Shown piece after piece: positions 57,973-64,000 of a DNA stretch of 64,000 nucleotides (the stretch's first letter is position 1; each line of letters starts with the position of its first letter). Below the pieces are notes generated by a model, which saw only the letters and a program-made list of their open reading frames with translations, did not search any database and was not told the origin of the DNA. The stretch is taken from the NCBI GenBank assembly GCA_041946825.1, contig JBHGBD010000026.1, forward strand, positions 1 through 64,000, in the 5' to 3' direction. The translations under genes and the position numbers were made by a program. This DNA is from CAZTHM01 sp041946825 (GTDB taxonomy: Bacteria > Acidobacteriota > Terriglobia > UBA7540).

Positions 57973-59232
57973 ATGGCTGAGCAGGAACGTCCCACCTTCG
58001 CCTGGATGGACCTTCTCTGGCTGGCCTTTCTCCTGGGCCTGGCGCTCCTTCAACCCCTTTTTGAAATCCACAAACAACTGACCCTGCTGGCCCTCGGACT
58101 GCTGCAAATCCTCGAGCAGCGGTTCATCAGCATCCTCAAGGCGCGGGGGCCAACCTACAGCGTCATCCTGAAGATCGTTCTCGCCTCCTCGGTGGTGAAC
58201 TGCACGGGAGGAATCGAGTCGAGCTACTACTTGATCTATTTCCTGCCCGTTGTGACCGCGGCGATGTATTTCGAGGCCTGGGAATCCCTCCTCTGGACCG
58301 CGCTCACCTCCGCGGCCTACTGTTCGTTTCTGCTCTGGGTTCCGTGGTGGAAGGTGGAAGTGGACGCCGAGGGCGCGACCGAGTTGCTGATCCGCAATCT
58401 CTTTCTGTTCCTGGCCGCCATCGTCGTCAACCGCTTTGTCACCGAGAATCGCCGCCAGAGCCGGCAATACCGCCAGCTTGCCGAAACGTTGGCGGAGACG
58501 AACCGCCGCCTAGAGCAGATCCAGGCCGAGGCGCGGCGCTCCGAGCGCCTGGCAGCCCTGGGCCAGCTCTCCGCCGGGCTGGCACACGAAATCCGCAATC
58601 CTCTGGGAGTAATCAAAGGTTCGTCGGAAATGCTCAACAAGCGATTGCAGGGTTCCGATCAGGTTGCGGGCGAACTGGCGGGGTACATCTCGAGTGAGGT
58701 CAACCGGCTGAATATGATCGTCACAAGATTCCTCGACTTCGCCCGGCCCTCGAATCTTCAATTCAAAACCGAGGCGGTCACTCCGGTAGTCGACCGGGCG
58801 CTCAAGAACGCGCACGACCGGTGGCCGGAGGCAAGAGTTGAGGTGCAGCGAGATTACGCGCGGGAAGTACCGCCGGTCCCGTTGGACGCGGACATGTGCG
58901 AGCAGGTTTTCACCAATCTTTTCCTGAACGCCTATGAGGCGATGGAAAAGGACGGCGGCACGCTCAAGGTCACGATTGCCCGTGCGAACCACGACGGTCG
59001 GCAGGGAGTTGAAATCGAGATTCACGACAGCGGGCCGGGGATTCCGGCCGAGCTCCGCGAACAGATTTTCAACCCATTTTTTACTACCAAAAAGAGCGGT
59101 GTCGGTCTGGGGCTTTCGATTGTCTCCAAAATCATCGATGATCACCGCGGCTGGATCCGCCTGTCGAGTGACACGGGCAAAGGCGCTAGCTTTCGAGTAT
59201 TCTTACCGGCGGAGGCAGAAACTGGAAATTAG
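57973..59232 (+). CDS. Sensor histidine kinase (NtrB-like)
   Basis: 419 residues. Five to six N-terminal membrane helices form the sensor (LLWLAFLLGLALLQPLFEIH through LLIRNLFLFLAAIVVNRFVT), followed by a coiled-coil (ENRRQSRQYRQLAETLAETN), HisKA with the phospho-His box LSAGLAHEIRNPLGVI, and HATPase with N box NLFLNAYEAM, DSGPGIP and FFTTKKSGVGLGLSIV. It almost certainly signals to the NtrC-type regulator at 59758, as the two would be adjacent without the inserted cassette. The last codons (AETGN) and stop lie in the left repeat arm of that cassette. ATG 57973 is preferred over GTG 57943. Confidence 0.92.
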   Translation: MAEQERPTFAWMDLLWLAFLLGLALLQPLFEIHKQLTLLALGLLQILEQRFISILKARGPTYSVILKIVLASSVVNCTGGIESSYYLIYFLPVVTAAMYFEAWESLLWTALTSAAYCSFLLWVPWWKVEVDAEGATELLIRNLFLFLAAIVVNRFVTENRRQSRQYRQLAETLAETNRRLEQIQAEARRSERLAALGQLSAGLAHEIRNPLGVIKGSSEMLNKRLQGSDQVAGELAGYISSEVNRLNMIVTRFLDFARPSNLQFKTEAVTPVVDRALKNAHDRWPEARVEVQRDYAREVPPVPLDADMCEQVFTNLFLNAYEAMEKDGGTLKVTIARANHDGRQGVEIEIHDSGPGIPAELREQIFNPFFTTKKSGVGLGLSIVSKIIDDHRGWIRLSSDTGKGASFRVFLPAEAETGN

Positions 59233-59743
59233 AAACTGGAAATTGGAAATTGGAAACTGGAAGTTGAAAACCGGGAACTCGGAGAGAGACTGTGGGCAAT
59301 CCCAACGCAGGCCCCATTCGGGATTTCAAAGACCTGGAGGTCTGGATAGCCGCCCGGGACCTTCGTCACGAGTTCTATAAACTCGCGAAGGCTCTACCTG
59401 AAACTGAAAAGTATGGCTTGGCAAGCCAGGTCCGGCGAGCGGCGACATGGGTGACCGCCAACATCGTAGAAGGCTTCGGACGTTATGGATACCAGGAGAA
59501 CGCCCAATCGTGCCGGCAAGCGCGCGGCTCTCTTTATGAATTGCGCGACCACTTGACGACCTGTGTTGATGAGGGATACTTGACTCTGGCCGGCGGCAAA
59601 CGACTCGATGCAAAGGCCCAGTCCGTGGCTCGACTCTTGAATGGACACCTGCGATCTACGCTCGCGCTGAAACATCAGACAGCAGCGTGAGGCTTGGCCA
59701 GTTTTTAATTTCAAGTTTCCAATTTCCAGTTTCCAGTTTCTTC
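59218..59743. mobile_element. Putative four-helix-bundle (23S-IVP-type) cassette bounded by inverted heptamer repeats
   Basis: Left arm (59218-59276) consists of 7-bp words GAAACTG, GAAATTA, GAAACTG, GAAATTG, GAAATTG, GAAACTG, GAAGTTG; right arm (59701-59743) is the same word set in reverse complement (CAAGTTTCC, AATTTCC, AGTTTCC, AGTTTCT). Between them is one 132-residue gene. Inserted between a histidine kinase and its response regulator, it looks like a discrete acquired unit; no transposase is present, so mobility is inferred. Confidence 0.6.
59292..59690 (+). CDS. Four-helix bundle protein (23S rRNA intervening-sequence protein family)
   Basis: 132 residues starting GTG 59292 with GGAGAG upstream. 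The family signature is clear: RDFKDLEVWIAARDLRHEFY KLAKALP, LASQVRRAATWVTANIVEGF, SCRQARGSLYELRDHL and a last helix. Members are basic pentameric-type bundles first found inside 23S rRNA intervening sequences and also as stand-alone genes or as Avd of diversity-generating retroelements. No reverse transcriptase or variable repeat is nearby. Probably RNA- or DNA-binding; the function is unknown. Confidence 0.9.
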   Translation: MGNPNAGPIRDFKDLEVWIAARDLRHEFYKLAKALPETEKYGLASQVRRAATWVTANIVEGFGRYGYQENAQSCRQARGSLYELRDHLTTCVDEGYLTLAGGKRLDAKAQSVARLLNGHLRSTLALKHQTAA

Positions 59744-59757
59744 CTCTGAATCGACTT

Positions 59758-61149
59758 ATGCCCACTATCCTGATTGTCGAAGACGAACCCAAAATGCTCC
59801 GGCTGCTGGAGCTGAACCTCTCCGAAGAAGGTTATTCGGTTCAGACGGCCGGGGATGCCGAAACGGGGCTCAAACTGCTCAGCCAGAATCGGGCCGATCT
59901 GGTAATTACGGATCTGAAATTGCCCGGCATGAACGGGCTGGAGTTCCTGCAGGCGGTTAAGCGCCACGACGCGCGGATTCCCGTTGTCGTGATGACTGCG
60001 TACGGAACCGTCGAGACCGCGGTCGAGGCCATGAAGGCGGGCGCGAGCGACTACGTCCTCAAACCGTTTTCACTCGAAGAAATCAAGCTGATCGTCGGCA
60101 AGGAGCTCGATGTCAACCGCCTGCGCGAAGAAAATCGTTCGTTGCGCGAAGCGCTGGGGCGGCGCCTCGAGTTCAAGAACATCGTAGCGCGCAGCGCCAA
60201 GATGCAGGAAGTACTGGCCACCGTCGAGCGCGTGGCGCCGACCAATTCCACTGTTTTGCTCGGCGGGGAAAGCGGCGTGGGGAAAGATCTGATCGCGCGC
60301 GCCATTCACCAGCACTCGCGCCGCGCCGCGGGGCCCTTCGTTAAAATCAACTGCACGGCCATCCCTGAGAATCTCCTCGAAAGCGAACTCTTCGGCTACG
60401 AGAAGGGAGCGTTCACGGGAGCCGTATCCACGAAGCCGGGGAAATTTGAACTGGCCGATAAGGGGACGATTTTCCTGGACGAAATCGGCGATGTTCCGGG
60501 AACGATCCAAGTCAAGCTGCTCCGCGTCCTTCAAGACCGCGAATTTGAAAGGCTCGGTGGGACCAAAACCCTCAAAGTTGATGTGCGCGTCGTCGCCGCC
60601 ACGAACCAGGACCTGCGCGCTGCGCTCGAGGAGGGAACTTTCCGCGAGGACCTCTACTACCGCCTGAACGTCGTGCCCATCAACATCCCTCCTCTGCGCG
60701 AGCGCAAGGAAGATATTCCCTATCTCGTGGACCATTTCATCGAGCGATTCGCACGCGATTCCGGGAAACCAATTCGCGGTATAACACCGCCCGCGCAAAA
60801 GCTCTTGACGGAATTCCACTGGCCAGGGAATGTGCGCGAAGTCGAGAACATCATCGAACGCGCCGTGGCGTTATCGTCAGGAGAGATGCTCGACGTTGGC
60901 GACGTGCGCTTGGATATTTCTCCGGCCAAAACCGCCGAGGGACCGTTAGGGACTTCGGCAGCGTCGGGTGCTTTCCCGCCGCCCGGCAAGACCCTGGAAC
61001 AATACGAAGACGAAATCATCAAGGAAGCCGTGCGCCGCGCCAACGGCAACAAGAGCCAGGCGGCGCGCCTGCTCGGCCTCTCTCGCAACGCTTTGCGCTA
61101 TCGCCTCGCCAAGATGGGCATGCCGGACGAGGAGAACAGTGGACAGTAA
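59758..61149 (+). CDS. Sigma-54-dependent response regulator (NtrC family)
   Basis: 463 residues. Receiver domain with phospho-Asp in DLVITDLKLPGMNG and a KPFS switch segment; AAA+ domain with Walker A GGESGVGKDLIARAIH, the sigma-54 contact loop GAFTGAVS, Walker B TIFLDEIGDVPG and the sensor VRVVAATNQDLRAAL; C-terminal Fis-type helix-turn-helix (AVRRANGNKSQAARLLGLSR). It activates -24/-12 promoters when phosphorylated, presumably by the kinase at 57973. The kinase-regulator spacer is occupied by the four-helix cassette. Full length. Confidence 0.95.
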   Translation: MPTILIVEDEPKMLRLLELNLSEEGYSVQTAGDAETGLKLLSQNRADLVITDLKLPGMNGLEFLQAVKRHDARIPVVVMTAYGTVETAVEAMKAGASDYVLKPFSLEEIKLIVGKELDVNRLREENRSLREALGRRLEFKNIVARSAKMQEVLATVERVAPTNSTVLLGGESGVGKDLIARAIHQHSRRAAGPFVKINCTAIPENLLESELFGYEKGAFTGAVSTKPGKFELADKGTIFLDEIGDVPGTIQVKLLRVLQDREFERLGGTKTLKVDVRVVAATNQDLRAALEEGTFREDLYYRLNVVPINIPPLRERKEDIPYLVDHFIERFARDSGKPIRGITPPAQKLLTEFHWPGNVREVENIIERAVALSSGEMLDVGDVRLDISPAKTAEGPLGTSAASGAFPPPGKTLEQYEDEIIKEAVRRANGNKSQAARLLGLSRNALRYRLAKMGMPDEENSGQ

Positions 61150-61259
61150 ACAGGCGGCGGTAAGCGGTTGAGGCATCTTTCTTCACGTCCGAGACGCACA
61201 CGCGCGTCGTCCATGCTAGAATCTCATCGCTCACTAAACTCCCGAAATCCTGCGGAAAC

Positions 61260-62504
61260 ATGCTCGAGAGGGCAGACGTGGAATTGCTTCCCCTGATGAC
61301 TCGTTCCGACCGCCGCCGATTCCTGCGCATCTTGGGAGGCGGAGCCGCGGCAGGCGTTGGGCGGATTCTTTCCCGGGGTCTCCTGGCAGCGGAAGATCCG
61401 GCTCTTGCCGGGCGTCCCCTGGTGCGGTATCCCGAAAAGACCGACCTGATTCTACTGACCTCTCGCCCGCCGCAGCTCGAGACCCCCTGGCACTATTTCC
61501 AGAGTGCCATTACCCCCAACGACGCGTTTTATGTCCGCTATCATCTCTCGGACATTCCAACGAGAGTCGATCTCTCGACATGGCGCCTACGGGTCGGAGG
61601 CCATGTCGAGCGGCCCTTGGAACTTTCCTTCGACGACCTCAAGAACAAATTCCCCCCGGCACGCGTTGTGGCGGTCAATCAATGCTCGGGCAACAGCCGC
61701 GGGCGCTTCGAGCCGCGCGTTTTCGGCGGGCAGTGGGGCGACGGCGCGATGGGCAACGCCGAGTGGGTGGGCGTTCGCCTGCTCGACATTCTGAAGGAAG
61801 CCGGCATGAAGGCCGGCGCGGTGGACGTTACTTTCAGCGGCCTCGACGAACCTCCCACGCCGACGGTTCAGGATTTCGCCAAGTCGTTGAAAGTTGTAAA
61901 CTTACTGGATAATCCTTACATTATTGTTGCTTATGAAATGAATGGGGCGCCGCTGCCCATGCTCAATGGTTTTCCGGCGCGCCTCGTCGTACCGGGATGG
62001 TACGCCACCTACTGGGTGAAGCACCTCTCCGAAATCACTGTGCTCGACCGCGAGTTCGACGGCTTCTGGATCAAGACCGCCTATCGCATCCCCGACACGC
62101 CTTGCGGCTGCGTCGAACCCGGTGCGAAACCCGCGCGCACCGTGCCCATCAGCCGCATGAACGTGCGCTCGTTCATCGTCACACCCGAGAACGGCGCTCG
62201 GGTCGCGGCGGGGCGAGGGATGACCCTGAAAGGAATCGCGTTCGACGGCGGCTATGGCGTCGCCCAGGTGGAAGTTTCATCCGACGGCGGGGCGACCTGG
62301 CGCCGCGCGGAACTTGGCAAGGACCTCGGGCGGTTTTCGTTCCGCGAATGGACAGCGAGCTGGACGCCCGCGCGGCCGGGGAAATATCGCTTGCTGGTGC
62401 GCGCTACCAACCGCGTGGGGGAATCTCAGCCCTTCGAGCCGCTGTGGAATCCCGCGGGATATCTTCGCAACGTCATTGAACGCACCGAGGTGACGGCACA
62501 ATGA
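61260..62504 (+). CDS. SorA-like sulfite dehydrogenase / sulfite oxidase family molybdoprotein
   Basis: 414 residues. Tat signal SDRRRFLRILGGGAAAGVGR. The molybdopterin domain of the sulfite oxidase family contains the Mo-ligating Cys in VNQCSGNSRGRFEP and Arg-rich substrate loops; the C-terminal Mo-co dimerisation Ig-like domain is present (VRSFIVTPENGARVAAGRGM, DGGATWRRAELG). Periplasmic oxidation of sulfite to sulfate, passing electrons to the small cytochrome encoded next (overlap ATGA). Start ATG 61260, or ATG 61296 directly at the Tat motif. Confidence 0.88.
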   Translation: MLERADVELLPLMTRSDRRRFLRILGGGAAAGVGRILSRGLLAAEDPALAGRPLVRYPEKTDLILLTSRPPQLETPWHYFQSAITPNDAFYVRYHLSDIPTRVDLSTWRLRVGGHVERPLELSFDDLKNKFPPARVVAVNQCSGNSRGRFEPRVFGGQWGDGAMGNAEWVGVRLLDILKEAGMKAGAVDVTFSGLDEPPTPTVQDFAKSLKVVNLLDNPYIIVAYEMNGAPLPMLNGFPARLVVPGWYATYWVKHLSEITVLDREFDGFWIKTAYRIPDTPCGCVEPGAKPARTVPISRMNVRSFIVTPENGARVAAGRGMTLKGIAFDGGYGVAQVEVSSDGGATWRRAELGKDLGRFSFREWTASWTPARPGKYRLLVRATNRVGESQPFEPLWNPAGYLRNVIERTEVTAQ

Positions 62505-62926
62505 AACCGCGCGCGGGTATTTCGAAGCGGCTGGGGATGCTTCCGGGTTTAATCCTGATTCTGGTGATCGCGGCCTTGGCGCAGAAGACTCCTTCCGTCA
62601 AGACCATTGAACTTCCTGATGACAACGCCGTGGCGAAACTCCAGCCCGGCGCGGGCGCCGACACAACCGAAGCGAACTGTATGGGCTGCCATTCGACCGA
62701 CTACATCGTGCGCCAGCCGGGCAGCAATGCCGAGCAGTGGCAGGCGGAAGTCAACAAGATGATCAAAACTTACGGCGCCCCGATCAGCGAAGAAGACGCC
62801 AAAGTCATCACAGATTATCTTGCCTCGGTTTACGGTCGCGCGCCGACCGATCGCCCCTCCGCGAAACCCCCTCGTCCTGACTCTCTGGCTCCAAAAGCCA
62901 AAGCTCCCCCAAGGCACAAGCCTTAG
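62501..62926 (+). CDS. Small c-type cytochrome (SorB-like)
   Basis: 141 residues. Signal-anchor (LPGLILILVIAALAQKTPSV), one haem site CMGCHSTD, a distal Met candidate in VNKMIKTYGAPI, and a Pro/Lys-rich C-terminal tail. It overlaps the sulfite dehydrogenase stop by four bases, so it is the probable electron acceptor, as SorB is for SorA. The Pro-rich tail is longer than usual. Confidence 0.85.
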   Translation: MKPRAGISKRLGMLPGLILILVIAALAQKTPSVKTIELPDDNAVAKLQPGAGADTTEANCMGCHSTDYIVRQPGSNAEQWQAEVNKMIKTYGAPISEEDAKVITDYLASVYGRAPTDRPSAKPPRPDSLAPKAKAPPRHKP

Positions 62927-62964
62927 ACCTTATTCGCACAGGCAATCTGTGGTTGCTGACCGGA

Positions 62965-64000
62965 CTACTCGGCATAAATGCGTGGCACGCGCTTACCGAT
63001 CGAGCAAAGGATTTCGTAGGGGACGGTGGAGAGTTCGCGGGCGGTTTCGACGGCGGTGATGGAGCAATGATCGGAGGCGCCGAGCAGGGTGACCTCGTCG
63101 CCGATGTCGGCGCCCGGAGCGTCCGTGACGTCGAGGAGCGTCAAGTCCATCGAGATGTTGCCGACGATGCGCGCGTAATGGTCGCGGACGATGGCGCGGC
63201 CGCGATTCGAGAGCCCGCGGCTCAATCCGTCCGCATAGCCCACCGGAACCGTGGCGATGCGCGACGGCCGTCGCGTATGGTAGGCGCCGCCGTAACCCAG
63301 TGGCGTGCCGGTAGGCACATCTTTCAGAAAGACGATGCGCGACTTGAAGGTAAGGATGGGCTCGAATTCAGCGAGGGCGCGCGGCTCTCGACCCGGCGGC
63401 GCGACGAAGGGCACGCAGTAGCCGAAGAGCAGCGCGCCGACGCGGACAAGGTTCTCGGATACGTCGAGGCCCGCCAAGAGCCCCGCGCTGTTCGAAACGT
63501 GCACCCACTCCGGCTCGATCCCGGCGCTGCGTACCTCGATGAGCGCCGTGCGGAAGCGGGAAAGCTGTTCTTCCGTCTGCGACGCCACCAGGTCTTCCGC
63601 CGACGCCAGGTGCGTGAAAAAGCCGGAAAGCTTCAACCCCTCAAGCCGGCGATAGTGCGCGAGGAACGCCGCCACGCGGTCGCGCGGCAATCCCAATCGT
63701 CCCATGCCGGTATCGATCTTGAGATGAAACTCGATGGGCTTCCCATAGCGGCGCGCGCAGGCGGCGTAGGTGTCGAGCCGCACCGTGGAAGAAACGGAAG
63801 GTGTCAGATGGTATTCGACGAGGTGCGCGGGGTCGCTCATGTAGAGCCCGCCGAGCAGCAGGATGGGCTGCGCAATGCCCGCCTCGCGAAGTTCCAGAGC
63901 CTCTTCGACGGTCGCCACTCCGAACCAGTCCACGCCGCAATCGGCCAGGCACCGAGCGACACGCGCGGCGCCGTGACCGTAAGCGTCGGCCTTCACGACG
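62965..64000 (-). CDS. alr: Alanine racemase, 5' end outside window
   Basis: 345 codons visible; the gene continues past base 64000. The PLP-binding Lys is in VKADAYGHGA, with FHLKIDTGMGRLGLP, VHVSNSAGLLAG and the second-subunit catalytic Tyr in PLGYGGAYHTRRPSRIATVP. It makes D-alanine for peptidoglycan. About 40 N-terminal residues are missing. GTG at 63994-63996 is a valine codon of the conserved VVKADAYG, not a start. Confidence 0.92.
   Translation of the reverse strand, partial: VVKADAYGHGAARVARCLADCGVDWFGVATVEEALELREAGIAQPILLLGGLYMSDPAHLVEYHLTPSVSSTVRLDTYAACARRYGKPIEFHLKIDTGMGRLGLPRDRVAAFLAHYRRLEGLKLSGFFTHLASAEDLVASQTEEQLSRFRTALIEVRSAGIEPEWVHVSNSAGLLAGLDVSENLVRVGALLFGYCVPFVAPPGREPRALAEFEPILTFKSRIVFLKDVPTGTPLGYGGAYHTRRPSRIATVPVGYADGLSRGLSNRGRAIVRDHYARIVGNISMDLTLLDVTDAPGADIGDEVTLLGASDHCSITAVETARELSTVPYEILCSIGKRVPRIYAE

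Noticed and set aside
59292..59690. Diversity-generating retroelement (Avd) interpretation of the four-helix protein
   Set aside because: No reverse transcriptase, template repeat or variable-region target gene is in the surrounding sequence.

Overview
The window is GC-rich, densely coded chromosomal DNA with no prophage, rRNA, tRNA or CRISPR array that I can see. The gene families point to an Acidobacteriota-like soil or sediment bacterium: an Oar-like TonB-dependent receptor with an N-terminal carboxypeptidase-regulatory domain, Tat-exported Gfo/Idh/MocA and sugar-isomerase proteins, TolB-N/TPR regulators, an MXAN_5187-like protein, a lone 23S-IVP-type four-helix protein and many palindromic intergenic repeats. 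This placement is inferred from family content, not from a marker-gene tree.

Layout. 1-9.3 kb: end of a TPR regulator, polysaccharide deacetylase, creatininase-family amidohydrolase, a free-standing transcription unit for a 12-residue lysine-rich peptide, two LemA proteins followed by two GIDE-domain membrane proteins, archease, a metallo-beta-lactamase-fold protein lacking its metal motif, and a cupin. 9.3-14.2 kb: the conserved rpmH-rnpA-yidD-yidC-jag-mnmE block (rpmH starts at TTG), without dnaA. 14.2-30 kb: a small DUF4258/DUF2283 pair, murJ, a zinc-ribbon protein, three exported or outer-membrane genes including a TonB receptor, glgC, a large secreted S8-type protease with an altered active site, argJ and purH. 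30-34.5 kb: methyltransferase, MXAN_5187-like protein, selA, a zinc alcohol dehydrogenase and a DUF3500 pseudogene.

34.6-43.5 kb is the most striking region: eight co-directional genes on the minus strand encode a corrinoid protein, a MetF/MetV-type methylenetetrahydrofolate reductase, a pterin-binding methyltransferase, a homocysteine methyltransferase, a DUF1638 protein, two MtaA/MtbA-like URO-D-fold methyltransferases and a RACo-type corrinoid activator. Together they contain the modules of methionine synthase as separate polypeptides, plus extra methyltransferases that could bring in methyl groups from an unknown donor. A 19-bp palindrome with -24/-12 spacing lies 36 bp ahead of the first gene. 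A thymidylate synthase-like gene resembling the methanogen type lies just upstream.

45.7-64 kb: a quinohemoprotein (polyvinyl-alcohol-dehydrogenase-like), Gfo/Idh/MocA oxidoreductase, citrate synthase, a membrane protein/Rieske pair, a TPR protein, a TIM-barrel isomerase, lipA and an APC transporter. Next comes an AhpD-like peroxidase whose frame is broken by one UGA exactly at the second active-site cysteine and followed by a 9-bp hairpin, so it is almost certainly a selenoprotein (selA lies 25 kb away). An NtrB/NtrC-type two-component system follows, with a four-helix-bundle cassette bounded by inverted heptamer repeats wedged between kinase and regulator. The window ends with a SorAB-like sulfite dehydrogenase pair and a partial alanine racemase.

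A second theme is repeats. Degenerate 7-bp tandem repeats, often as inverted pairs, occur at several intergenic sites and reach into coding sequence twice. Palindromic GTAGCGGCGG, CACAGAG/CTCTGTG, CCCTCTCCC and TCATCCTGAG families occupy many of the remaining gaps.
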